A model generated the notes under the pieces. It saw nothing but the letters and a program-made list of their open reading frames with translations. It searched no databases and was not told where the DNA came from. The position numbers were made by a program, and so were the translations under genes. This document shows positions 1-7,988 of a DNA stretch of 64,000 bases, piece by piece. Position 1 is the first letter of the stretch, and each line of letters starts with the position of its first letter. Origin of the DNA: Streptomyces misionensis (GTDB taxonomy: Bacteria > Actinomycetota > Actinomycetes > Streptomycetales > Streptomycetaceae); assembly GCF_007896895.1 (NCBI RefSeq), contig NZ_VOGW01000160.1, positions 8,386-72,385 of the forward strand, given 5' to 3'.

Positions 1-462
1 GACGCCGTGTGGTGCTCGCCGCTGACCCGGGCCGTGGCCACCGCCGAGCCGGCCTGCCGGGCCCTCGGTCTCGAGGCGCGCCGCGAGGACGACCTCAGGG
101 AGTGCGGCTTCGGCGTGGTGGAGGGCCGTACCCTCGCGGAGTTCGCGGCCGAGGACCCGGCTGCCGCGGAGGCCTACCGCGGTGACCCCGTGGCCCATCC
201 GTTCCCCGGCGCGGAGGACCCCCGCGCCGCCGCCGACCGGGGCGCCGCCGCGCTGCGCCGGATCGCCGGGGCGCACCGCGGCGGCCGGGTCCTGGTCGTC
301 GCGCACAACACGCTGCTGCGGCTGGTGCTCTGCTCCCTGCTGGGGATTCCGCTGGCCGAATACCGCCGCGTGCTGCCGCGCCTGCTGAACGCGGCCGTCA
401 CCGAGATCCGCGTCGATGGCGACCGCACGGCGCTGCTGTCGCTCAACGTGCCCTGCGCGTGA
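1..462 (+). CDS. Histidine phosphatase family protein (5' end outside window)
   Basis: This is the C-terminal part of a phosphoglycerate-mutase-like histidine phosphatase. The reading frame is open from base 1 and begins D-A-V-W-C-S-P-L-T-R-A, so the RHG catalytic motif lies upstream of the window. The visible part keeps SPLTRAVATAEP (phosphate pocket), LRECGFGVVEG and the second catalytic His in VVAHNTLLRLVL. Such enzymes remove phosphate from small metabolites or phosphoproteins; the substrate cannot be told from sequence. The GTG at base 7 is internal and not a true start. It converges on sodF with a shared terminator. Confidence 0.85.
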   Translation, partial: DAVWCSPLTRAVATAEPACRALGLEARREDDLRECGFGVVEGRTLAEFAAEDPAAAEAYRGDPVAHPFPGAEDPRAAADRGAAALRRIAGAHRGGRVLVVAHNTLLRLVLCSLLGIPLAEYRRVLPRLLNAAVTEIRVDGDRTALLSLNVPCA

Positions 463-483
463 AGGGGGCGGCACACGGTAGAA

Positions 484-516
484 GGCCCTCCGTGAGTCAC
501 GTCCTCACGGAGGGCC
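484..516. terminator. Bidirectional terminator between phosphatase gene and sodF
   Basis: A perfect 13-bp inverted repeat (GGCCCTCCGTGAG / CTCACGGAGGGCC) with a 7-nt loop lies between the two convergent genes. On the minus strand it is followed by CTTCT. It would end the sodF transcript and so define the 3' end of any RNA released from the sodF 3' UTR. Confidence 0.8.
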
Positions 517-587
517 TCCCTTCATCCGCCCGCCGCCGTGAAGGGTGAGAAGACGATCACGAGGCGGGACGCTTCAGGAGCGCGCGC
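484..587 (-). ncRNA. Candidate s-SodF-like RNA in the sodF 3' UTR
   Basis: In S. coelicolor a roughly 90-nt RNA processed from the sodF 3' UTR (s-SodF) pairs with sodN mRNA and lowers its level, which makes the Fe and Ni superoxide dismutases antagonistic. Here sodF is followed on the minus strand by about 70 nt of unstructured sequence (including GTGATCGTCTTCTCACC near 546-562) and then the strong hairpin at 484-516. Length, position and terminator fit the known RNA. sodN is not in this window, so the pairing cannot be tested here. Confidence 0.45.
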
Positions 588-1235
588 TCACGGCGCGAGC
601 AGCAGCGCGTTCGCGCGGGAGGCGGCGGCCTCGTAGCGCCGGGCCACGTCCTGCCAGTTGACCACCTGCCACATGGCCTCGATGAAGTCGACCTTCTGGT
701 TCTTGTACTGGAGGTAGAAGGCGTGCTCCCAGGCGTCGAAGACCAGGATCGGGGTCGAGCCCTGGCCGACGTTGCCCTGGTGGTCGTAGACCTGCTCCAC
801 GATCAGCCGCCCGCTCAGCGGCTCGTACGCGAGCACGCCCCAGCCGGAGCCCTGGGTGGTGGCCGCCGCCTTGGACAGCTGGGTCCGGAACGCGGCGAAG
901 CTGCCGAAGGACTCCTTGATCGCGTCGGCGAGTTCGCCCACGCCGTCCGCCGCCAGCGGCTCGCCGCCGCCGTCCTTCGGACCGGTCATGTTCTGCCAGT
1001 AGATGCTGTGCAGGATGTGCCCGGACAGATGGAAGGCGAGGTTCTTCTCCAGCCCGTTGACGGAGCCCCACGACTCCTTGTCCCGCGCCTCCGCCAGCTG
1101 TTCCAGCGTGTCGTTGGCGCCCTTCACATAGGCCGCGTGGTGCTTGTCGTGGTGCAGCTCGATGATCTCGGGGCTGATCACGGGGGCCAGCGCCGAGTAG
1201 TCGTACGGCAGGTCGGGCAGCGTGTAGACGGGCAT
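588..1235 (-). CDS. sodF: Superoxide dismutase, Fe(-Zn) type
   Basis: A cytoplasmic enzyme of 215 residues that converts superoxide to oxygen and peroxide. The metal ligands are in place: H28 (ELHHDKHH), H76 (ILHSIYW), D167 and H171 (FDAWEHAFY), with the usual W-x-N-x-x-D-V near the end. The start ATG at 1235 is chosen because GGAGGGG lies 6-7 nt upstream and the protein begins [16 protein letters not shown], as in other members. A longer in-frame start at 1292 would run through the operator. A perfect Nur box lies upstream, so sodF is expected to be repressed when nickel is plentiful. Confidence 0.95.
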   Translation of the reverse strand: MPVYTLPDLPYDYSALAPVISPEIIELHHDKHHAAYVKGANDTLEQLAEARDKESWGSVNGLEKNLAFHLSGHILHSIYWQNMTGPKDGGGEPLAADGVGELADAIKESFGSFAAFRTQLSKAAATTQGSGWGVLAYEPLSGRLIVEQVYDHQGNVGQGSTPILVFDAWEHAFYLQYKNQKVDFIEAMWQVVNWQDVARRYEAAASRANALLLAP

Positions 1236-1258
1236 GGGTGATCCCCTCCGGAACCTTA

Positions 1259-1275
1259 TTGCAAGTCTCTTGCAA
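1259..1275. promoter_or_regulatory. Nur (nickel-responsive Fur-family) box of sodF
   Basis: The sequence is TTGCAA-GTCTC-TTGCAA. This is an exact match to the TTGCAA-N5-TTGCAA operator known for Nur, which represses sodF in S. coelicolor when nickel is bound. It sits 24 nt upstream of the sodF start codon, in the expected core-promoter or leader position. Confidence 0.85.
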
Positions 1276-1312
1276 CTACACGCTAGCAACAACAGCGGCA
1301 GAGCAACAGAAA

Positions 1313-1339
1313 GGCCCCCACGTGTCGCACGTGGGGGCC
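1313..1339 (-). terminator. Rho-independent terminator of the permease gene
   Basis: Perfect 12-bp inverted repeat (GGCCCCCACGTG / CACGTGGGGGCC) with a 3-nt loop. On the minus strand it is followed by TTTCTGTT. It separates the amino-acid permease from sodF. Confidence 0.85.
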
Positions 1340-1359
1340 CGGTCCGCGCGGCGCGGGGA

Positions 1360-2742
1360 TCAGCGCTTGGCGCGCGCCCGCTGCCAGGCGTATCCCACCG
1401 CCGCGAGCACCACCGTCATCGCGCCCGACGAGTACAGCTGGACCCGGGTGTCCGGCTGCCGCGCCATCAGCACGAAGACCGCGGCCATCCCGGCCAGCGC
1501 CACCCAGGTGAGGTACGGGAACGCCCACATCCGCACCACCAGCTTCTCCGGCGCCTCCCGCTCGATCCGGCGGCGCAGCAGCAGCTGGGAGACCGCGATG
1601 AAGATCCAGACGACCAGGATCACCGCGCCGATCATGTTCAGCAGCCACGGGAAGACGTCGTCGGGCCGCCAGTAGCTCAGCAGCACGCAGAAGAAGCCGA
1701 CGACACAGGAGGTGAGCACGCCGATCCGGGGCACCCCGCCGGACAGCTTCGCCAGCGCCTTCGGGCCCTGGCCGCGCTCGACCAGGGAGAAGGCGATGCG
1801 CGAGGAGCCGTAGATGTTGGCGTTCATCGCGGACAGCAGCGCCACGAACACCACCACGTCCATCAGCCGGGCCGCGCCCGGGATGCCGAGGTGGTCCAGG
1901 GTCGCCACGTAGGGGCCGCGCGCCACGACCTCCGGGGAGTCCCAGGGCACCAGGGTGACGACGACGGCCATGGAGCCGATGTAGAAGACGGCGATGCGCC
2001 ACATCGCGGTGCGCACCGCGCGCGCCACGCCCCGCACCGGGTCCTCCGACTCCGCCGCCGCGATGGTGACCGTCTCCAGGCCGCCGTAGGCGAAGACCGA
2101 GGCGAGCAGGCCGATGACCAGGCCCTGGCCGCCGTGCGGCAGGAAGTGGGCCAGATGGGAGGTGCCGGGCGCGTCGGTGCCCGGCAGCACGCCCGCGATG
2201 GCCAGCACGCCCAGCACCAGGAACAGCGAGATCGCGCCGACCTTGAGCGCGGCGAACCAGAACTCGAACTCGCCGAAGTTCTTCACGGCGGCCAGGTTCG
2301 TGCCGAGGAAGACCAGCATGAACAGCGCGACCCAGATCCACTGCGGGCTGCCCGGCACCCAGCCCTGGACGATCTTGGCCGCGCCGATGCCCTCCAGGCC
2401 CACGGCGGTGCACAGCAGCACCCAGAAGGACCAGCCGGCCGCGAATCCGGCCCAGGGGCCGATCGCCCGCTCGGCGTGCGCCGAGAAGGAGCCGGACGAC
2501 GGGTAGGCGGCCGACATCTCGCCGAGCATCCGCATCACCAGCATCACCAGCAGCCCGGACAGGGCGTAGGCGATCACGATGGACGGGCCGGCCGCGGCGA
2601 TGCCCGCGCCCGACCCCACGAACAGGCCGGCGCCGATCACGCCGCCGAGGGCGATCATCGACAGATGGCGCTGCTTGAGACCGTGGGCGAGCGAGGCACC
2701 CTCCGTCTGCGGTGGTGTCTCGGTGCGGGTGGGGCTGGGCAT
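1360..2742 (-). CDS. Amino-acid permease, APC superfamily (GabP/AnsP-like)
   Basis: A 12-helix proton-coupled transporter of about 460 residues. The N-terminal signature [24 protein letters not shown] forms the first helix with its broken GGVIGAG substrate loop, and [13 protein letters not shown] is the conserved box before helix 6. The start ATG at 2742 ([12 protein letters not shown]) has GGGAGAG 8 nt upstream. Family members import GABA, Asn, Phe or other neutral amino acids; the substrate is not predictable. A close paralogue lies at 10299-11720. Confidence 0.88.
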   Translation of the reverse strand: MPSPTRTETPPQTEGASLAHGLKQRHLSMIALGGVIGAGLFVGSGAGIAAAGPSIVIAYALSGLLVMLVMRMLGEMSAAYPSSGSFSAHAERAIGPWAGFAAGWSFWVLLCTAVGLEGIGAAKIVQGWVPGSPQWIWVALFMLVFLGTNLAAVKNFGEFEFWFAALKVGAISLFLVLGVLAIAGVLPGTDAPGTSHLAHFLPHGGQGLVIGLLASVFAYGGLETVTIAAAESEDPVRGVARAVRTAMWRIAVFYIGSMAVVVTLVPWDSPEVVARGPYVATLDHLGIPGAARLMDVVVFVALLSAMNANIYGSSRIAFSLVERGQGPKALAKLSGGVPRIGVLTSCVVGFFCVLLSYWRPDDVFPWLLNMIGAVILVVWIFIAVSQLLLRRRIEREAPEKLVVRMWAFPYLTWVALAGMAAVFVLMARQPDTRVQLYSSGAMTVVLAAVGYAWQRARAKR

Positions 2743-2800
2743 GGGCGCGGCTCTCCCGTGCGGTGTGGGTGCGGTGTGGGGGTAAAAACTCCCCAAGTCT

Positions 2801-2834
2801 GGGCGGCCCGTCCGCTTGTGCGAAGGGGCCGCCC
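2801..2834 (-). terminator. Hairpin after the TauD-like gene
   Basis: GGGCGGCCC and GGGCCGCCC form a 9-bp perfect stem on the minus strand just past the dioxygenase stop, followed 13 nt later by GTTTTTAC. It most likely ends the sulfonate operon. It would fall in the leader of the downstream permease if that gene uses the GATAGT hexamer at 2836-2841. Confidence 0.6.
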
Positions 2835-2873
2835 ACTATCCGGACACCCGGCGCGCGGAGAGTGAGATTCCGG

Positions 2874-3776
2874 TTACGCCGCCACGGGGGTCCCCGCCGG
2901 CGTGTAGTGCGAGGCGTCGCCCTCGATGGAGTAGCTCTCCTTGCCCTCGATGCCGACCGGGACGTCACCGGCGACGGTCACCCGGTGCAGCCGGCGCGGC
3001 AGCCCGTCGTAGTTGTCGATGGCGTAGTGCTGGGTGATCCGGTTGTCGAACAGCACCAGCTCCCGCTCCGCCCAGCGGTGGCGCAGGATGTTCTCCGGGC
3101 GGGTGACGTAGGACTGGAGCAGGTCGAGCACCTTGCGCGACTCGCCCGCCGACAGGCCCACGATCCGCTGCGCGAACCCGCCGATGAACAGCCCCCGCTC
3201 CCCGGTCAGCGGGTGCACGCGGACCACCGGGTGGGCGGTGCGGTACCTGATCGAGACGAACCGGGCGCGGCGTTCGGCCAGTTCCTCGTCGATCTCCTCG
3301 TCCGGTACGGCGTAGTCGTAGTCGTTGGTGTGCTCGGCCCACAGGGTGTCCGCGAAGCGGCGCAGCGGCTCGGGCAGGTCCCGGTAGGCGGCCGCCGCGT
3401 TCGCGATCAGGGTCTCGCCGCCGTACGGCGGGACGGTGAGCGAGCGCAGGGTGCTGGCCTGCGGCGGGTTGAGGACGAAGGTCACGTCCGTGTGCCAGTG
3501 GTTGGCGATGCCCCGCTCGCTGTCCACCGGGAGCACGTTCGGGGCGCCCTCGACGGCCTCGACGGTCGGATGGGCGGTGGTCAGCTCGCCGAAGTGCCGG
3601 GCGAAGGCCTGCTGGCCCGCGTCGTCCAGGCCGTCGGCGGCGAAGACCAGCGCCTTGTGGACGTTCAGGGCCTCGCGAATGCCGGTCACCTCCGCCTCGG
3701 TGAGCGGCCGGGTGAGGTCGAGGCCGGACACGCGGGCGCCGATGCGCGCGGTGACCTTGGTGATCTCCAGGGACAT
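2874..3776 (-). CDS. TauD/TfdA-family 2-oxoglutarate-dependent dioxygenase
   Basis: A 300-residue Fe(II)/2-oxoglutarate oxygenase of the taurine/alkylsulfate type. It hydroxylates the carbon next to a sulfonate or sulfate group so that sulfite or sulfate is released. The facial triad is H95 and D97 (NHWHTDVTF) and H250 (TQHYAIDNYD), with R261 and R265 (RRLHR) to bind 2-oxoglutarate. It lies 40 bp after the flavin monooxygenase gene and is the last gene of the sulfonate operon. An AAAGGAA site precedes the ATG. The substrate (taurine, alkylsulfate or another organosulfur compound) is open. Confidence 0.9.
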   Translation of the reverse strand: MSLEITKVTARIGARVSGLDLTRPLTEAEVTGIREALNVHKALVFAADGLDDAGQQAFARHFGELTTAHPTVEAVEGAPNVLPVDSERGIANHWHTDVTFVLNPPQASTLRSLTVPPYGGETLIANAAAAYRDLPEPLRRFADTLWAEHTNDYDYAVPDEEIDEELAERRARFVSIRYRTAHPVVRVHPLTGERGLFIGGFAQRIVGLSAGESRKVLDLLQSYVTRPENILRHRWAERELVLFDNRITQHYAIDNYDGLPRRLHRVTVAGDVPVGIEGKESYSIEGDASHYTPAGTPVAA

Positions 3777-3816
3777 GAGGGGTTCCTTTCGGGAAGGGGC
3801 GCGGAAGACGGCGGGG

Positions 3817-5157
3817 TCAGCCGTGGGAAGGGGTCGGGTACCGGTTGGCGGGGCGGGGAAGCCCGTAGCGCTCGCGCAGGGTCCGGCGGGGCCCGTACTC
3901 CGTGCGGAACAGGCCTCGGGCGCGCAGGACCGGGACGACGTGGTCCACGAAGGCGTCCAGGCCCGAGGGCAGCACGGGCGGCATGACGTTGAAGCCGTCG
4001 GCCGCCCCTTGCGTGAACCAGGTCTCGATCCGGTCCGCGATCTGCTCGGGCGTCCCGGCGAAGGTCTGGTGCCCGCGCCCGCCGCCGAGCCGGCCGATCA
4101 GCTGCCGCACGGTGAGCTGCTCGCGCCGGGCCAGCGACACCACGAGGGTGTAGCGGCTCCTGGCGCCCTCGACGGCGGACTCGGGCGGCAGGTCCTCGGG
4201 CAGCCGCCGGTCCAGCTCCAGCGAGTCGGGCGCCAGCTGGAGCAGCCGTTCCAGGCGCTTGAGCCCGTGCTCGGGCACGATGTGCTCCGCCAGGACCCGC
4301 TCGGCCGCCCGCGCCTCGGCCTCCGTCGACCCGATGACCGGCACGATCCCGGGCAGCACCTTGAGATGCTCGGGGTTCCGCCCGGCCCGCTCCGTGCGGT
4401 ACTTGAGGTCCGCGTAGAAGACCTGCGCGTCGGCGAGGGTCTGCTGCGCGGTGAATACCGCCTCCGCGTACCGCGCCGCGAACGCCTTGCCGTCCGCCGA
4501 GGAACCCGCCTGCACCAGCAGCGGACGGGCCTGCGGGGAGCGCGGCACGTCAAGGGCGCCCGCGACCCGGAAGTACGGTCCCTCGTGCCGGGCGGGGTGG
4601 ACCTTGCGGTCGTCGCCCCAGACGCCGGCCGCCTTGTCGGCGACGATCGCGTCGTCCTCCCAGCTGTCCCACAGCTTCAGCGCCACGTCCAGGAAGTCGG
4701 CGGCGCGCGCGTACCGCTCGGCGTGCGGGGGCTCCCGCTCCAGACCGAAGTTGCGCGCCGCCTCCGCACCGGCGGTGGTGACGATGTTCCAGCCCGCCCG
4801 GCCGTCGCTGACGATGTCCAGCGAGGCGAGCCTGCGGGCCAGGTCGTAGGGGGAGTTGTAGGAGGTGGAGGCGGTGGCGATCAGACCGATGTGCTCGGTG
4901 GCCGTCGCCAGCGCGGTCAGCAGGGTCAGCGGGTCCAGGGCGCCCGCCGGACGCTGCCCGATGCCGCCCCACAGCTGCGGGCTGTCGGCCAGGAACAGGC
5001 TGTCGAAGGCGCCCCGCTCGGCGATCCGCGCGAGCCGTACGTAGTGCCCCGGATCGACGTGCACGTACGGGTCGCTCTCCGGCAGCCGCCACGAGGCCTC
5101 GTGGTGGCCGGTGTTCATCAGGAACGCGTTCAGGTGCAGTCGCCGTCCCTCGCTCAC
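3817..5157 (-). CDS. LLM-class FMNH2-dependent monooxygenase (NtaA/DmoA/SsuD-like)
   Basis: A 446-residue bacterial-luciferase-like oxygenase. It begins RRLHLNAFLMNTGHHEASWR and contains SLFLADSPQLWGG, TATEHIGLIATASTSYNSPYDLARRLASLD and SDGRAGWNIVTT, the hallmarks of the NtaA/SnaA/DmoA group that uses reduced FMN supplied by a separate reductase. Next to a sulfonate transporter and a TauD-like enzyme, a role in splitting C-S bonds to release sulfite is likely. The GTG start at 5155-5157 overlaps the stop of the ATPase gene (GTGA), so translation is coupled. No flavin reductase gene is seen in the cluster. Confidence 0.88.
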   Translation of the reverse strand: MSEGRRLHLNAFLMNTGHHEASWRLPESDPYVHVDPGHYVRLARIAERGAFDSLFLADSPQLWGGIGQRPAGALDPLTLLTALATATEHIGLIATASTSYNSPYDLARRLASLDIVSDGRAGWNIVTTAGAEAARNFGLEREPPHAERYARAADFLDVALKLWDSWEDDAIVADKAAGVWGDDRKVHPARHEGPYFRVAGALDVPRSPQARPLLVQAGSSADGKAFAARYAEAVFTAQQTLADAQVFYADLKYRTERAGRNPEHLKVLPGIVPVIGSTEAEARAAERVLAEHIVPEHGLKRLERLLQLAPDSLELDRRLPEDLPPESAVEGARSRYTLVVSLARREQLTVRQLIGRLGGGRGHQTFAGTPEQIADRIETWFTQGAADGFNVMPPVLPSGLDAFVDHVVPVLRARGLFRTEYGPRRTLRERYGLPRPANRYPTPSHG

Positions 5158-5888
5158 CGGTCGTCCTCCGTGACGCCGAGGGCGGCCAGCAGCCGCTCCC
5201 GGTACTCGCCCAGCAGCGGCTCCCGGTAGGAGCGCGGGTGGGGACGGTCGATGGCCAGATCGAGTCCGATGCGGCCCCGCTCCAGCACGAGGACCCGGTC
5301 GGCGAGCACGATCGCCTCGTCCACGTCATGGGTGACGAGCAGCACGGAGGGTCGGTGGCGCTCCCACAGCTCGCGCAGCAGATGGTGCATCCGGATGCGG
5401 GTCAGCGCGTCCAGCGCGCCGAACGGCTCGTCCGCCAGCAGCAGTTCGGGCTCCCGGACCAGGGCGCGGGCCAGCGCGGCCCGCTGTGCCTCGCCACCGG
5501 ACAGCTCGCCCGGCCAGGCCCGCTCCCGGCCCGCCAGCCCGACCTCGGCGAGGGCGGCCCGGCCGCGCTCCACCGCGCCCTTGCCGTCCAGGCCCAGCAC
5601 GACGTTGTCCAGCACCCGGCGCCAGGGCAGCAGACGGGAGTCCTGGAACGCCACCGACACCCGCCGCGGCGCCGCGACGTGCCCGGTCCCGGCCACCCCG
5701 TGGTCGAGTCCGGCGATCGCCCGCAGCAGCGTGGACTTGCCCGAGCCGGAGCGCCCCAGCAGGGCCGTGAACTGCCCGGCGGGCAGCTCCAGATCGAGGC
5801 CGTCGAGGACCGTACGGCCCCCGAACGACCGCTTCAGGTCCCGCAGCCGGACGGCGGGCCGGGTCAGCTGCTCAGTGTGCGGCGCCAT
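5154..5888 (-). CDS. Sulfonate-type ABC transporter ATP-binding protein (SsuB-like)
   Basis: A 244-residue nucleotide-binding subunit. It has Walker A GRSGSGKST, the Q-loop FQDSRLLPW, signature LSGGEAQRAALARAL, Walker B LLLADEPFGALD and the H-loop LLVTHDVDEA. The FQDSRLLPWRRVLDNV segment is characteristic of SsuB/TauB/nitrate-type importers. The ATG at 5888 lies inside the permease 3' end (25-nt overlap) and the stop overlaps the monooxygenase start. It powers uptake by the permease encoded just upstream. Confidence 0.9.
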   Translation of the reverse strand: MAPHTEQLTRPAVRLRDLKRSFGGRTVLDGLDLELPAGQFTALLGRSGSGKSTLLRAIAGLDHGVAGTGHVAAPRRVSVAFQDSRLLPWRRVLDNVVLGLDGKGAVERGRAALAEVGLAGRERAWPGELSGGEAQRAALARALVREPELLLADEPFGALDALTRIRMHHLLRELWERHRPSVLLVTHDVDEAIVLADRVLVLERGRIGLDLAIDRPHPRSYREPLLGEYRERLLAALGVTEDDR

Positions 5889-6706
5889 GACAGCACCCTC
5901 CGTTCGACGAGACGGACCGCGCTGTCGGAGACCAGGCCGAGCACGCCGTAGATCAGCAGGCCGACGAGGATGATGTCGGTACGGCCGTAGTTCTGCGCCT
6001 GGAACATCAGATAGCCGAGGCCACTGGTGGCGTTGATCTGCTCCAGCACCACCAGGCCCAGCCAGGAGCCGGTCACCCCGAGCCGCAGCCCCACGAAGAA
6101 CCCGGGCAGCGCCCCCGGGATCACCACCCGGCGCACGAACGCCGGCTTCGACAGGCCCTGCACCTCGGCGAGTTCGACGTACCGGCTGTCGATGCCGGCC
6201 AGCGCGGCGTGCGTGTTCAGATAGACCGGGATGTAGACGACGATCGCGATGATGGCGACCTTGAACGTCTCCCCGATGCCCAGCCAGAGGATGAACAGCG
6301 GGATCAGCCCGAGGGTGGGGATCGCCCGGTTGAGCTGCACCGTGCCGTCGACCAGCGCCTCGCCGGTCCGGCTGAGCCCGGCGACCAGCGCGAGCAGCAC
6401 CCCGGCGGCCAGCCCGATCGCGAAGCCGTACCCGGCCCGCCGCAGCGAGGTCAGCACATCGGTGGCCAGCGTGCCGTCGGTCCACAGCCGGCCGAGGGTG
6501 CGCAGCACCGTCCAGGGCGCCGGTATCGCGGCCGGATCGAGCTGCCCGGCGGCCGAGGCGGCGGCCCAGGCGGCGAGCACCAGCAAGGGGCCGGCCAGCC
6601 GGGCGGCGGGCCACCGGCGGCCGGGGGCGAGCCGGCGCCGCCGGCGGACCGGGGGCAGGGCGCCCGCCTCGGTGGGCGCGGCGGTCGTCGTGGTCACGGC
6701 GGTCAC
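5864..6706 (-). CDS. Sulfonate-type ABC transporter permease (SsuC-like)
   Basis: An inner-membrane subunit of about 280 residues with an N-terminal helix (LAGPLLVLAAWAAASAAG) and five more helices. The EAA loop reads YVELAEVQGLSKPAFVRRVVIPGALPGFF, the contact site for the ATPase. The GTG at 6704-6706 overlaps the TGA of the binding-protein gene and has GAGGAG 8 nt upstream; the GTG at 6697 is an alternative start with GGAGG upstream. The extended open frame upstream of 6706 is out-of-frame binding-protein sequence, not permease. Confidence 0.88.
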   Translation of the reverse strand: MTAVTTTTAAPTEAGALPPVRRRRRLAPGRRWPAARLAGPLLVLAAWAAASAAGQLDPAAIPAPWTVLRTLGRLWTDGTLATDVLTSLRRAGYGFAIGLAAGVLLALVAGLSRTGEALVDGTVQLNRAIPTLGLIPLFILWLGIGETFKVAIIAIVVYIPVYLNTHAALAGIDSRYVELAEVQGLSKPAFVRRVVIPGALPGFFVGLRLGVTGSWLGLVVLEQINATSGLGYLMFQAQNYGRTDIILVGLLIYGVLGLVSDSAVRLVERRVLSWRRTLSS

Positions 6707-7747
6707 CTCCGGTACTCCTCGGGTACGGCCCGCGCGGCGATCGTCTCGAAGCGGTGGTCGAACAGCGCGGTCACGTCCGTGTGCCGCACGAAGCCGCCCT
6801 CCGCGAGCAGATCCGCGGTCTCCTGCTCCCACCGGACGGCCTCGTCCCAACTGGGCGGGAACAGCGGTTTGTTGGCGAGCGCGGTGATGGACCGGGCCTG
6901 GGCGGGGCTCAGGTTCTGCGTCTTGACGTAGAACTCCTCGTTCCACTCGGCCGGATGCTCGTACTGCCACACCTGGCCCCTGGCCCACCGCGGGATGTAG
7001 GCGGCGATGGCGGCGGCCTTGGCGGGGTCGTTCAGCACGGACTGCGGCGCCCACAGCAGGTTGAGCAGGTCGACCACGTCGGTGGTGACGGTGCGGGCGC
7101 CCTTCGCCGCGTACTGCTGGAGGTAGGCGGGCGCCTGGCTGTTGGCGAGCGGTGCCACGTCGACCTGGCCGGACTGCAGGGCGGTCAGGAACTGGTTGCT
7201 GGTCAGCGGCACCAGCGTGACCTCGCCGTACGCCAGGCCCGCCTGCTTCAGGGCCCGCAGCAGCACCACGCCCTGCGCCTGCCCCTGCGAGAAGGCGAGC
7301 CGCCTGCCCTTGAAGTCGGCGACGGTGCGGATGTCGCTGCCGGGCCGGGTCGCGAAGAGGTAGTTCGGCCTGCGGGTCAGCCCGATCGCCACGATCTTCG
7401 CGGCGAGGCCCTGGAACTGCGCCTGGATCGGCGGGATGCCCGCGTTGTTGGCGAGATCCAGGGACCTGGGCGCGGAAGGCGTTGATGACATCGGGGCCGG
7501 CGGCGAGGTTCACCCACTCGGACACGGTGAACGGCAGCGGCGGGAACTTCCCCAGCCGGAACTGGAGTTGCTCCACCCCCTGGTACGAGGTGATCTTCAG
7601 GCTGGTGCCGGGCGGCACCCGGTCCGCCGGCGGCCGGGTGGCGGCGCCCCCGGTATCGGCGGCGGCCACGCCCTTGGCGCAGCCCGCGACGCCCAGGGCG
7701 GCGGCGGACGCGCCCAGCGCGGAGGTGAGAAAGAGACGGCGGCGCAT
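6703..7747 (-). pseudogene. Sulfonate/organosulfur ABC transporter binding lipoprotein, frameshifted
   Basis: The N-terminal third (MRRRLFLTSALGASAA..GVAGC, a Tat-like RRRLFL signal followed by a lipobox Cys) is read in one frame up to DVINAFRA. The rest (SLDLANNAGIPPIQ ... VPEEYRR) continues in another frame. Removing one C from the CCC run at 7468-7470 restores A-F-R-A-R-S-L-D-L-A and gives a normal 347-residue SsuA/NMT1-like protein. Either the gene is broken, slippage restores some product, or the base is an assembly error. The start has GGGAG 8 nt upstream. All other genes of the operon are intact, which favours a recent mutation or an error. Confidence 0.8.
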
Positions 7748-7883
7748 GGAAGGTCTCCCGGAAAAGAGCCGGTCTACGGAAACCCGGTCAACGGAAACAT
7801 GGAGAGAACACAGAGAAACCCGGGGAAGCGCTGAGAAACCCTGCGAAATTCACGGAAACACGCGCTTCACGCGCGGCAACATG

Positions 7884-7934
7884 TCAGCAACAGAGGGCGC
7901 GACAGCCGGTCCGGTAGCTCGTGAGAGGGCTCAT
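7884..7934 (-). CDS. Cys-rich leader peptide of the sulfonate operon (16 aa)
   Basis: A short ORF translates to MSPLTSYRTGCRALCC and stops. The ATG lies exactly 7 nt after a GAACAT -10 hexamer, so it would be the first codon of a leaderless mRNA. Three of its last six codons are Cys, two adjacent to the stop, 136 nt upstream of the binding-protein gene. Leaderless Cys-rich mini-ORFs before sulfur operons are known in mycobacteria as cysteine-responsive attenuators. By analogy, ribosome stalling at the Cys codons when cysteine is scarce could raise expression of the transporter. Confidence 0.55.
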   Translation of the reverse strand: MSPLTSYRTGCRALCC

Positions 7935-7941
7935 GACCAGC

Positions 7942-7971
7942 ATGTTCCCGGTGCCGGGCGGCCGGTGTCAA
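7942..7971 (-). promoter_or_regulatory. Promoter of the sulfonate operon
   Basis: On the minus strand a perfect -35 TTGACA (7966-7971) is followed by an 18-nt spacer and GAACAT (7942-7947) as -10. The predicted start of transcription coincides with the ATG of the leader peptide at 7934. Confidence 0.6.
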
Positions 7972-7988
7972 CATTCCGAGTTTCTGAA

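Noticed and set aside
5864-7747. One 627-residue binding-protein/permease fusion
   Set aside because: The open frame joins the N-terminus of the lipoprotein to the permease only through out-of-frame sequence. The real arrangement is a frameshifted lipoprotein gene and a separate permease gene.
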